The notes below the pieces were generated by a model. That model searched no databases, was not told the DNA's origin, and worked only from the letters and a program-made list of their open reading frames with translations. A program made the translations under genes and the position numbers. This document shows positions 1 through 6,794 of a stretch of 20,583 nt of DNA, one piece after another; positions within the stretch are counted from its first letter, which is position 1, and every line of letters starts with the position of its first letter. This DNA is from Prevotella sp. UBA6429 (GTDB taxonomy: Bacteria; Bacteroidota; Bacteroidia; Bacteroidales; Bacteroidaceae): the NCBI GenBank assembly GCA_002437285.1, contig DJOV01000044.1, positions 1 to 20,583 of the forward strand, read 5' to 3'.

Positions 1-23
1 AACCTTTTCGTTAAGCCAAATGA

Positions 24-103
24 GCAGAGTGAAGCTTGCTTCGGCTCTGCCATGGCGAGAAAAGGTGCATGAAATGAACCTTTTTGTTGTGCCCTCGGCA
101 CAA
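24..103. repeat. Cluster of three small hairpins at the left edge
   Basis: Three stem-loops follow one another. The first pairs GCAGAG (24-29) with CTCTGC (45-50), with GAAG/CTTC nested inside. The second pairs AAAAGGT (60-66) with ACCTTTT (78-84). The third is TTGTGCC (87-93), loop CTC, GGCACAA (97-103). No gene end is visible to the left, so they could be the 3' end of a transcript from outside the window, a small RNA, or REP-like repeat DNA. Only the pairing is seen; function is unknown. Confidence 0.45.
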
Positions 104-217
104 TGACGGGTGCGAGGACGTGTGCGTGATTGTCATGTGCATCCGTGTGTAAATCCGTGACATCCGTGGGAGAACAATATCATCTGTGGGAGCGACCTGG
201 GCGGATGCGAGGCGGTT

Positions 218-298
218 GCGCTCGATTTTGTCGCTTGACGGGTTGCGCTCGACTTTGTCGCTTGACGGGTAGCGCTCGACTTTGCCGCTTGACGGGCT
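218..298. repeat. Tandem repeat, three 27-bp units
   Basis: Three head-to-tail units start at 218, 245 and 272, each beginning GCGCTCGA and containing CGCTTGACGGG. They differ at only a few positions (for example ATTTTG, ACTTTG, and GTCG versus GCCG). The period is a multiple of three, so open frames through it read as nine-residue peptide repeats, but those frames have no other gene-like character. The block runs straight into the large inverted repeat that begins near 312. Confidence 0.8.
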
Positions 299-311
299 GA
301 AAGCCCAGTGA

Positions 312-495
312 GTACATAGCCCCAGGGCAAGCGAAGCGGCACCCTGGGTAAGAAGGTGAGCGTGAGCCAACGCCCTATAGGGGCAAAAGTATAACTGCGC
401 ATCTTGCTGATTATGAATACTTTTGCCCTTGCAGGGCGTAGTTACGTCGGACATACCAACCCAGGGCGCCGCTTCGCTTGCCCTGTGCTATGTAC
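312..495. repeat. Large nested inverted repeat, REP/BIME-like
   Basis: The outer arms are GTACATAG (312-319) through CCCTGGGT (342-349), pairing imperfectly with ACCCAGGG (459-466) through CTATGTAC (488-495). Each outer arm contains a near-palindrome of its own around GGGCAAGCGAAGCGGC and its complement. Inside lies a second pair of arms, 371-392 and 417-438, which pair as CGCCCT...GGGCAAAAGTAT against ATACTTTTGCCC...AGGGCG. The organisation is like two REP elements arranged head to head. Short GC-rich palindromes of this sort are common between Bacteroidales genes, in some genomes with REP-associated tyrosine transposases; no transposase is present here. Confidence 0.7.
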
Positions 496-580
496 TTTTG
501 GCCTTACAGGCCGAGCATGTCGCAAACAGTAGCATGGCGGTTGTTGTCGCCTTCCCACACCCCTGGCCCTAAACCGGATG

Positions 581-755
581 AAACCGCTCACGCTGCAGGA
601 CTGCAAACCGAATGAAACCGCTCACGCATGTCTCGCAAGCCATGCTGTTTACACTCCGAGGATAAGATTGGATGAATGGCGTGAGCGGTTTATCTGGGTT
701 TATATGGGTTTACATTCAAGCCATGGGTCTTGTCACGCCAAATTTCGGAAGAGCC
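581..755 (-). repeat. Dispersed intergenic repeat, copy A (inverted)
   Basis: Read on the minus strand from 755 this runs GGCTCTTCC, AATTTGGCGTGAC, then GAATGTAAACC and AAACCGCTCACGC-type blocks, matching the plus-strand copies at 2604 and 14555 in order. The 13-mer AAACCGCTCACGC occurs at 581-593 and 615-627 on the plus strand and inverted at 679-691, so this copy also contains a self-complementary pair of arms. A short frame at 578-760 lies wholly inside the repeat and is not taken as a gene. The copy ends just before the promoter of the 929-2026 gene. Confidence 0.65.
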
Positions 756-799
756 TTTAATGTTCGCAGAAGTTCGCTGAAAATAACCCTTGGAAAAAC

Positions 800-830
800 T
801 TGTAACTTTTTTCTGTATATTGTATTTTTG
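800..830 (+). promoter_or_regulatory. Bacteroidetes-type promoter for the DUF3810 gene
   Basis: The -7 box is TATTTTTG (823-830), matching TAnnTTTG, with TTG at 800-802 as the -33 element and a 20-nt spacer. Transcription would begin around 836-840, leaving a leader of about 90 nt before the ATG at 929. The region is AT-rich compared with its surroundings. Confidence 0.65.
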
Positions 831-928
831 CACTTGATAAGTAAGGAATAGTGTCAAGTTTGGCACAAATTGCAAGTTGCATGCCTTGGCCTTCAGAAGG
901 AAAGGCTGAAAAAGAGTTTAATGCGCCC

Positions 929-2026
929 ATGCCCCCCATGAAAACTTGTCCCATCCGCCTGCCGCATCTTGGCTGTCGCCGTGCGGTGCTCCTCGTGCTC
1001 CTGGCCCTGGTCATCATGTTCCAGGCGGTGCCCGCGCTGGGCATCGTCTACACGTGTCATGTCTATCCTGTCGTGGCACGCGTCCTCTCGTCTCTCTCCA
1101 GCCTCGTCCCCTTCGCCATGGGCGACGTGTTCATCGCCTTGAGTGTCGCCTGGGTGGTGTGCTATCCGCTCGTGGCCGTCATCGCCAGAAGGCGGAAGGC
1201 AGGGCCCACGCTGCTCCGCGTGGGCGAGTACCTGCTGTGGGTCTACGTGTGGTTTTACGCCGCGTGGGGGCTCAACTACAGTCAGCCCGGCATCTTCAGC
1301 CGTCTCCACATGCGCCCCGCGGAGGCCGACACGGTGGCCTTCCGCGCCTTTGCCGAGCGTTATGCCGACAGTCTCAACGCCACTTATACGCCCGTACGTG
1401 GCGGCGCCGTCCGCGATGTGGCCCGCCGTGAGATCCACGAGGGCTACCGTCGCCTTGACCACATGGGCGTCAACCGTCCCTTCGGACCGCGCGTCTGCGA
1501 CAAGACGATGGTCTTCTCGCGTCTCAGCAGCATGGCCGGTGTCACGGGCAGCATGGGGCCCTTCTTCTGCGAGATGACCATCAACGCCGACGTGCCGCTC
1601 CACGCCTATCCCGCCACCTGCGCCCATGAGTATGCCCATCAGCTTGGCGTGGCCAACGAGGGAGAGGCCAACTTCTACAGCTACCTTGTCTGCGCACGGG
1701 CGACGGACAGGGCCGTGCGTTTCAGTGGTTACTACCTGATCCTCTTCCACGTGCTCCACAACGTGCGCGCCCTCCTGGGCGAAGCCGCCTGCCAGGACTA
1801 TCTGCGGCGCCTGCGCCCGGAGGTGGTCAGCCTCGCGAGAGCCGACCAGCGCTACTGGCAGGCGTGTCGCTGCCCTCTCATCGACGACGTGCAGACCTTC
1901 CTCTTCGACCTCTACCTCCGTGGCAACCGCGTGCAGGGAGGCACGCGCAGCTATTCGGGCGTCGTCGCCATCCTCATGGCCTGGGAGAGTAAGGATAAGT
2001 TAAAGAAAACTAATTCAGGCAGATAA
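929..2026 (+). CDS. DUF3810 family membrane protein with HExxH zinc-metallopeptidase motif
   Basis: A 365-residue protein of the DUF3810 family, whose function is not established. Three hydrophobic segments fill roughly the first 130 residues: one after the arginine-containing N-terminus, one in VPFAMGDVFIALSVAWVV, and one in LLWVYVWFYAAWGLNYS. The rest is a soluble domain. Residues 233-237 read HEYAH, a canonical HExxH zinc motif, followed by Gly and by NEGEANFYSYL, where a downstream Glu could be the third ligand. This suggests an inner-membrane-anchored zinc peptidase. The start is uncertain: GTG 851, ATG 881, ATG 929 and ATG 938 are all in frame downstream of the promoter. I prefer 929, with 938 nearly equal, because the hydrophobic N-terminus follows directly and the earlier residues look like untranslated sequence. 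Family assignment is fairly sure; proteolytic activity is inferred from the motif only. Confidence 0.85.
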   Translation: MPPMKTCPIRLPHLGCRRAVLLVLLALVIMFQAVPALGIVYTCHVYPVVARVLSSLSSLVPFAMGDVFIALSVAWVVCYPLVAVIARRRKAGPTLLRVGEYLLWVYVWFYAAWGLNYSQPGIFSRLHMRPAEADTVAFRAFAERYADSLNATYTPVRGGAVRDVARREIHEGYRRLDHMGVNRPFGPRVCDKTMVFSRLSSMAGVTGSMGPFFCEMTINADVPLHAYPATCAHEYAHQLGVANEGEANFYSYLVCARATDRAVRFSGYYLILFHVLHNVRALLGEAACQDYLRRLRPEVVSLARADQRYWQACRCPLIDDVQTFLFDLYLRGNRVQGGTRSYSGVVAILMAWESKDKLKKTNSGR

Positions 2027-2028
2027 CC

Positions 2029-2060
2029 ATTGCACACTGCGGGCCAATTCGTGCAATTTT
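2029..2060 (+). terminator. Weak hairpin after the DUF3810 gene, possible terminator or operator
   Basis: ATTGCAC (2029-2035) pairs with GTGCAAT (2051-2057) across a 15-nt loop, followed directly by TTT. It sits 2 bp after the stop codon and just before the -7 box of the next gene. It could terminate the upstream transcript or act as an operator of the downstream promoter. Confidence 0.35.
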
Positions 2061-2062
2061 AG

Positions 2063-2070
2063 TAACTTTG
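2063..2070 (+). promoter_or_regulatory. -7 box TAACTTTG for the MaoC-like gene
   Basis: TAACTTTG matches the Bacteroidetes -7 consensus; no good -33 TTTG is found at the expected distance. The predicted leader (about 2077-2133) contains a GC-rich hairpin, AGGCCC (2091-2096) with GGGCCT (2105-2110), and then an A-rich stretch before the ATG at 2134. A near-direct repeat of CACTGCGGGCC occurs on both sides of the box, at 2035-2045 and about 2098-2109. Confidence 0.55.
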
Positions 2071-2133
2071 CAAGCCGATGAAAACAGAGTAGGCCCGCAC
2101 TGCGGGGCCTGCGAACAAGAAAAGAAACAACTT

Positions 2134-2598
2134 ATGGACAAACTGATTATCAACTCCTATGAGGAGTTTGCCTCACACCTGGGCCAGCAGCTCGGCACAT
2201 CCGAGTGGCTTGAGGTGGACCAAGACCGCATCAACCGCTTCGCCGACGCCACGCTCGACCACCAGTGGATCCACGTGGATGTGGAGCGCGCCAAGAAAGA
2301 GAGCCCCTACCACAGCACCATCGCGCATGGTTACCTCACGCTCTCGCTGCTGCCTTACATGTGGAACCAGATCATCGAGGTGAACAACCTGAAGATGATG
2401 GTCAACTATGGCATGGACAACATGAAGTTTGGCGTGCCCGTCATCACCGGAAGCCGTGTGCGCCTGGTGACCACGCTGGCCAGCATCGAGAACCTGCGTG
2501 GCATCTGCAAGACCACCATCAAGTTCAGCATCGAGGTGGAAGGCCAGCGCAAGCCTGCCCTGACCGGCAACGCCATGTTCCTCTATTATTTCGAATAA
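2134..2598 (+). CDS. MaoC family (R)-specific enoyl-CoA hydratase-like protein
   Basis: A 154-residue single hot-dog-fold protein, the usual length for stand-alone MaoC or R-hydratase proteins, which hydrate trans-2-enoyl-CoA to (R)-3-hydroxyacyl-CoA in the cytoplasm. The hydratase signature is visible as FADATLDHQWIHVD, with the expected Asp/His pair at D42 and H47, followed by SPYHSTIAHGYLTLSL (57-72), the conserved hot-dog helix segment. No signal peptide is present. The frame is open further upstream to a TTG at 2068, but that codon overlaps the -7 promoter box, so ATG 2134, behind an A-rich stretch, is the start. It appears to be a single-gene transcript. Which acyl-CoA pathway it serves cannot be told from its neighbours. 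Confidence 0.88.
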   Translation: MDKLIINSYEEFASHLGQQLGTSEWLEVDQDRINRFADATLDHQWIHVDVERAKKESPYHSTIAHGYLTLSLLPYMWNQIIEVNNLKMMVNYGMDNMKFGVPVITGSRVRLVTTLASIENLRGICKTTIKFSIEVEGQRKPALTGNAMFLYYFE

Positions 2599-2603
2599 GA
2601 AAT

Positions 2604-2700
2604 GGCTCTTCCCGACTTAGGAGTGACGGGTCCCTTACGGTTGGGCTTGAATGTAAACCAATAAAACCCCTGGCCATAAACCGAATTTAACCGCTCTCGC
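2604..2700 (+). repeat. Dispersed intergenic repeat, copy B
   Basis: Starting 5 bp after the MaoC-like stop codon: GGCTCTTCC, then TTAGGAGTGACGGG, GGCTTGAATGTAAACC, and finally TAACCGCTCTCGC. The same blocks occur in the same order in copies at 581-755 (inverted) and 14555-14663. It is the most diverged copy at its 3' end, and it leads into the terminator at 2720. Confidence 0.6.
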
Positions 2701-2719
2701 AGTAGAACTGTAAACTGAT

Positions 2720-2759
2720 GAAACCCCTTGCCGCACATCCGTGGCAAGGGGTTTCAGTT
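2720..2759. terminator. Bidirectional terminator between convergent genes
   Basis: A perfect 13-bp stem, GAAACCCCTTGCC (2720-2732) with GGCAAGGGGTTTC (2743-2755), and a 10-nt loop. AGTTTTC follows on the plus strand and ATCAGTTT on the minus strand. It lies between the ends of the plus-strand MaoC-like gene and the minus-strand thioredoxin gene, as expected of a shared terminator. Confidence 0.8.
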
Positions 2760-2821
2760 TTCAAGAACTTACAGGCGGCATATCGCCCGATAGAGCGTCC
2801 GGTCTCTCCGCCATCATAGGC

Positions 2822-3349
2822 TCATTTCAAGATAACAGACTGGATGACCTTCTCGAAGTCGGCCTTCTGCATCGCACCCATCTGCAGGGTAGGCGTGCCT
2901 TTGGCGGGTATGAAGAGGAAGGTGGGTATGCTCTGTATGCCAAACGCGGCGGCAAGTTCCTGTTCCTGGTCTATGTCCACCTTGTAGAAGTCGATCGTGC
3001 CCCGATAGTCGTTGGCAAGCTCCTCCACCACGGGTGCCGTCATCTTGCAAGGACGGCACCACGTGGCGTAGAAATCGATGATGACCGGACGGTCTCCCTC
3101 AAACACCCACTCATCCGGATGCTTCTCGTAGTCCATGATCTTCTTTTTGAAGTCGGCTGTAGTGAGCTCGTTCACCTTGCCGTCGCCAGGCTTCGCCGCT
3201 CGGCTCTGGCCCTCCATGGCTTGGCCCTTGCCGCCCTTGGCGTGCTGAGCCGAAGGGCCATCGGCCTTACGGCCCTGTTTGTTTTGTGAACAGTCGGTCA
3301 TGGTCCAGGCGACCATGGCAACCATCAGCAGTGCCAATGCTTTCTTCAT
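2822..3349 (-). CDS. Exported thioredoxin-family protein
   Basis: A 175-residue protein: an N-terminal export signal (about 1-19), a low-complexity Lys/Gly/Ala/Gln-rich linker (21-58), then a complete thioredoxin fold. The active site is WCRPC (97-101), preceded by FYAT, and the cis-proline is P142 in SIPTFLF. Such proteins reduce or exchange disulfides on envelope substrates. The signal ends in MTDC with Cys at position 20; an Asp before the Cys is unusual for a lipobox, so lipidation is possible but unproven. The gene starts 63 bp after the tricorn-type peptidase gene on the same strand with no terminator between, so co-transcription is likely. The WCRPC motif with Arg is a little unlike the common WCGPC. 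Confidence 0.92.
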   Translation of the reverse strand: MKKALALLMVAMVAWTMTDCSQNKQGRKADGPSAQHAKGGKGQAMEGQSRAAKPGDGKVNELTTADFKKKIMDYEKHPDEWVFEGDRPVIIDFYATWCRPCKMTAPVVEELANDYRGTIDFYKVDIDQEQELAAAFGIQSIPTFLFIPAKGTPTLQMGAMQKADFEKVIQSVILK

Positions 3350-3412
3350 CTTCAGTGTCTTTTCATGTTCTGTTATCGTCAGTCTCGCTTGTCTCCGTAG
3401 GGTTGCGGCGGC

Positions 3413-6400
3413 TCACTTCTTCATCATCTCCTCGACGGCGCGGTGGAGCTGCTGGTCATCGCCGGAGAGCTGCTGCTCAGGCGAGTTGTAGACGGTGATG
3501 TCGGGCGTGAGCGTCTGGTTCTCGCCATACTTGCCGTCCATGCCCATGCATCCCACCTGCGGTATGCCGAACACGGTCTGTCCGTCGAGCATCGTCTCCC
3601 ACCACACGGCGGTCATGGTGCCGGCCATGGGAGCGCCGATGACGGGGCCTATGCCCAGCTTCTGGTAGACGTAGGGGAATCCGTGGCCGTTGCTGTAGTC
3701 GTCCTCGCACACCAGGACGCACGACGGCTTGACCCACTTGTTCCACGGGTCCCAGCCGATGAACTGTCCCCGTGGCATGAAGCTCTGGTACTGCTGTCCG
3801 CTGAGCAGCGTGCAGAGGTCGTCGTGGAGCCAGCCTCCGCCGTTGTGCCGCTCATCTACGATGACCGCCTTCTTCTGCCGGTTGCTGTCGCTGAGCAGCT
3901 CCGAGAACACCTCGCGGTAGCTGTCAGAGTTCATGGCCTTGACGTGCACATAGGCCACCTGTCCGCCCGACCACTTGTCGACCATGGCCTTGTTGCGGTC
4001 CACCCATCGCCGGTAGAGCAGGTCGTTCTGCTCGCTGCGGCTGATGGCCTTCACCGTGACGTCGCGCCCTCCCTTGAGCGTGATGCGCACGGGACGTCCC
4101 ACCTTGCCGTCGAGCAGTTGGTTGTAGTCTTGTCCGGCCACGATGCGCTGTCCGTCGATGGCCTCGATGATGTCGCCCGCCTGGACCTTGGTGTCGCGCA
4201 CGGCGAAGGGACCGCGCTTGATGACCTCCTGTATCTTCAGTCCGTCGCCCTCGTAGGCCGGGTCGAGGAAGAGGCCGAGGCAAGCCGTCTGCATCGAGGC
4301 ACCGCTGCCGTAGAAGCGTGCCCCCGTGTGGCTGACATTGAGCTCGCCCAGCAGCTCCGAGAGCATCTCGCCGAAGTCGTAGCCGTTGTTGATGTAAGGC
4401 AGGAACTTCTCGTAGGTGGTGCGGTAGTAGTCCCAGTCCACGCCGTTGAGGTCGGCGGCGTAGAGCTTGTCCTTCACCTGCTGCCAGGCGTGGCTGAACA
4501 TGTAGGCGCGCTCATCATAGGGGCGGTAGTTGAACCGCGCCTCAAAGGCGATGTTGGTGGTCTGCGCGTTGGCCAGTGAGAACTTGCGTATCGACCCGCC
4601 GCAGAGGTAGAGGTTCTTCACGTCCTTGTCGGCCACCACTTGTCCGCCGATGCCCTTGGCCACGATCTGCGTGCGACCCTCGCGTATGTCGTGCTTCCAC
4701 AGGTCTGTTCCGCCCTCGAATCGCGCCTGGTAATAGAGCGTGGCGCCGTCGGGCGTGAGCACGGCGTCGCCCATGTGCGAGGAGTTGACGGTGAGGCGCA
4801 TCACGCGGTCGCGGCAGTTGTCGAGGTCGAGCTTCAGGGGCTCCACCTTCTCCGGCTTCACGGGGTCGGCCGAGGCCGTCTTGGCCTTGTCCTTGCCCTT
4901 CTTCTCGTCATCCTTCTCCTGCTTCTCCTCCTTCTTCTTCTCCTCCTTGCTGGTTTCCTTCCAGCGCGCGTATTCCTCCTTGGTCATGCGGAACTGCTCA
5001 TAGGCGTCGAGGTCGAAGAACATGATGTAAGCGTCGTCCTCCGTTCCCCATGACCCGTGGCTCCGGTATCCGGCGCGGTCACTCTGGAAGAGCATGGCCT
5101 TTCCGCCAAGCACCCACTTGCCGTTGCCGTCGTTGTATCCGCTGTTGGTGATGTTGCGTATCTCGCCCTTGCCGTCAGCCGGCACGAGCGCGATGTCGCG
5201 GTTGTTCCATCCGCCGGTGCCGATGTAGCTTGCCAGGAGCCACCGGCTGTCGGGGCTCCACTCAAACCACTGGTCGCCGTCCGAGTAGCTGTACATGTAC
5301 TTGCCGTCCATGAGCTGGCGCACGTGGTGGCTCTTCACGTCGACAGCGCAGAGACGCGTGCGGTCCTCGAGGAAGGCCACACTCTTGCCGTCGGGACTGT
5401 AGGCGGGTTGGAAACTGGTGTGCTCCGACTTGACGAGTTGCTCCTCCTCGATCGCGGTGGCATAGGTGAAGAGGTCCTCCTTCTTGTTCTTCAGCGTGCT
5501 TTGGTAGATCTGCCACAGGCCGCCGCGCTCGGCGGCGTAGGCGATGCTGCGCCCGTCGGGCGAGAAGCTGATGGAACGCTCCTGCTCGGGTGTGTCGGTG
5601 ATCTGCTTGGTGGTCTGGTAGTCGACACTTGTCACATAGACGTCGCCGTGCATCACGAAGGCCACCTCCTTGCCGTTGGGCGACACGGCGATCTCCGAGG
5701 CGCCCGAGTAGCGTAGCTGCCGGTTGAGCTCGCTGTCGGTGCGGTCCGACGAGACGCTGACCTTCACCTTGCGGGGCTCCTCCCCCTCGCGCAGCGTGTA
5801 GAGCTCGCCGTCGTATCCGAAGGCGAGCGTGCCGTCGTTGGCGCGTGAGAGGAAGCGCACTGGGTTGCCCTTGTAGTGGGTGAGCTGCTGGCGGCCCTGT
5901 CCGCCGAGGGTGGCGCGGTAGACATTGAACGTGCCGTCCTCCTCGCTCAGGTAATAATAGGTGTCACCCTGTCCCCACACGGGGTTGCGGTCCTCGCCGG
6001 CGAAGTGGGTGAGCTGGCGGTAGTGCCCGTCGTGTCGCAGCCAGATGTCGCGTGCGATGGGCGATGTGTGATGCTTGCGCCACTCATCCTCGTATCCCTT
6101 CTGGTCATGGTAGAGCACGTCGCCCTGCGCGTTGATGCTGGGCGACTTCATGGTGAGCTCGGAGAAGAGGGTGGGGCGCCCGCCGCTGACGCTGACGCTG
6201 TAGAGCTGGGGGAAGGAGCTGCTGGCGAAGAAGATGCTCTGTGCCGTGGGCATGACTGCCGACTCGAAGAGCACGTGTCCGTCATCGGTGAAGGCCACGG
6301 GAATCTCCGACCCGCTGCTGGTGGTGAGGCGATGGGGCTCGCCCCCCCTCGCGCGGCATGAGCCACACGTCGAAACTTCCCTCACGTGTGGAGGCGAAGG

Positions 6401-6635
6401 CGATGTGCCGGCTGTCGGGGCTCCATACCGGATAGCTGTCGAAAGCCGGGTGTGTGGTGAGTTGCTTGGCCTGTCCGCCGGCCGTGGGCACAGTCCAGAT
6501 GTCACCCTTGTAGGCGAAGGCGATGAGTGAGCCGTCGGGCGAGATGGCACTGTGGCGCATCCACAACGGGTCCTGTTGGGCCAGGCCAGTGGCGCTTACG
6601 GCCAGGGCGGCGAGGGCGAGGAGTTGTCTTTTCAT
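3413..6635 (-). CDS. Tricorn-type S41 peptidase with beta-propeller and PDZ domains, frameshifted near the N-terminus
   Basis: Restoring one base gives a protein of about 1073 residues, the normal size for Bacteroidetes tricorn homologues. The start at 6635 encodes MKRQLLALAALAVSATGLAQQ, a clear signal peptide, then TolB/WD40-like propeller repeats (SPDGSLIAFAYKGDIW, SPDSRHIAFAS and many more). A Lys/Glu-rich stretch follows (about 550-595), then the C1 domain, a PDZ domain (about 785-855) and the peptidase core. By analogy with Thermoplasma tricorn, S768-H769 (in NVSHTG) and S981 (in DDYSNGHGF) would be the catalytic residues, with E1013 (in VWWETM) supporting. The frame breaks at a run of seven G (plus-strand C, 6342-6348): six G give EGGEPHRLTT, whereas seven lead to a stop near 6282. 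The frame starting at 6550 carries the rest but has a non-homologous start. An assembly error, phase variation or a true lesion are all possible. Confidence 0.88.
6342..6348 (-). other. Seven-G homopolymer at the frameshift site
   Basis: On the coding strand the tract reads GA, seven G, CGAGCC. The upstream frame (from 6635) and downstream frame (through to 3413) each encode clear tricorn-like sequence, and they join perfectly if one G is removed. Both frames are open across a shared overlap of about 270 bp. Confidence 0.85.
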
Positions 6636-6657
6636 GCTTTGGAGTCTTTTCGGTGGT

Positions 6658-6717
6658 GATCGGTGGCACCCGCCATGGAGTGAAGATGATTGGCGTCACC
6701 CACCTTGGAGTGAAGAT
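6658..6717. repeat. Two tandem 30-bp units upstream of the tricorn gene
   Basis: Units 6658-6687 and 6688-6717 match at 25 of 30 positions, both ending TGGAGTGAAGAT. They lie between the terminator at 6722-6780 and the tricorn ATG at 6635, where its promoter should be. No clear TAnnTTTG box is seen there on the minus strand; TATCTTCA, at the edge of the second unit, is the nearest match. Confidence 0.65.
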
Positions 6718-6721
6718 AGAA

Positions 6722-6780
6722 ATAAAAAGAGGCCGCCTGCCTCGTGTCTTCGCCGCGGGCGTGGCGCGAGGCAGGCGGCC
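6722..6780 (-). terminator. Strong intrinsic terminator of the sulfatase-kinase unit
   Basis: A perfect 14-bp stem, GGCCGCCTGCCTCG (6731-6744) with CGAGGCAGGCGGCC (6767-6780); further CGCC/GGCG pairing is possible in the 22-nt loop. On the minus strand the stem is followed by TCTTTTTATT. It lies 14 bp after the kinase stop codon. Confidence 0.9.
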
Positions 6781-6794
6781 ATGGGGGCACACCG

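Noticed and set aside
218..298. CRISPR array
   Set aside because: Units are directly tandem with no spacers and no cas genes are present.
11..454. 147-residue minus-strand open frame, and an overlapping 89-residue frame, in the repeat region
   Set aside because: They run entirely through the 27-bp tandem units and the inverted repeat; the nine-residue periodicity is a by-product of the DNA repeat and no start signals or known domains are seen.
578..760. 60-residue plus-strand frame
   Set aside because: It coincides with dispersed repeat copy A, whose other copies do not preserve an open frame.
893..1759. 288-residue frame antisense to the DUF3810 gene
   Set aside because: Composition (His/Gly/Val/Asp-rich) is that of a complementary-strand shadow in GC-rich coding DNA; no domain or promoter.
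3443..4579. 378-residue frame antisense to the tricorn gene
   Set aside because: Shadow of the real gene, which has clear domains; Val/Leu/His/Ala-rich low-complexity translation.
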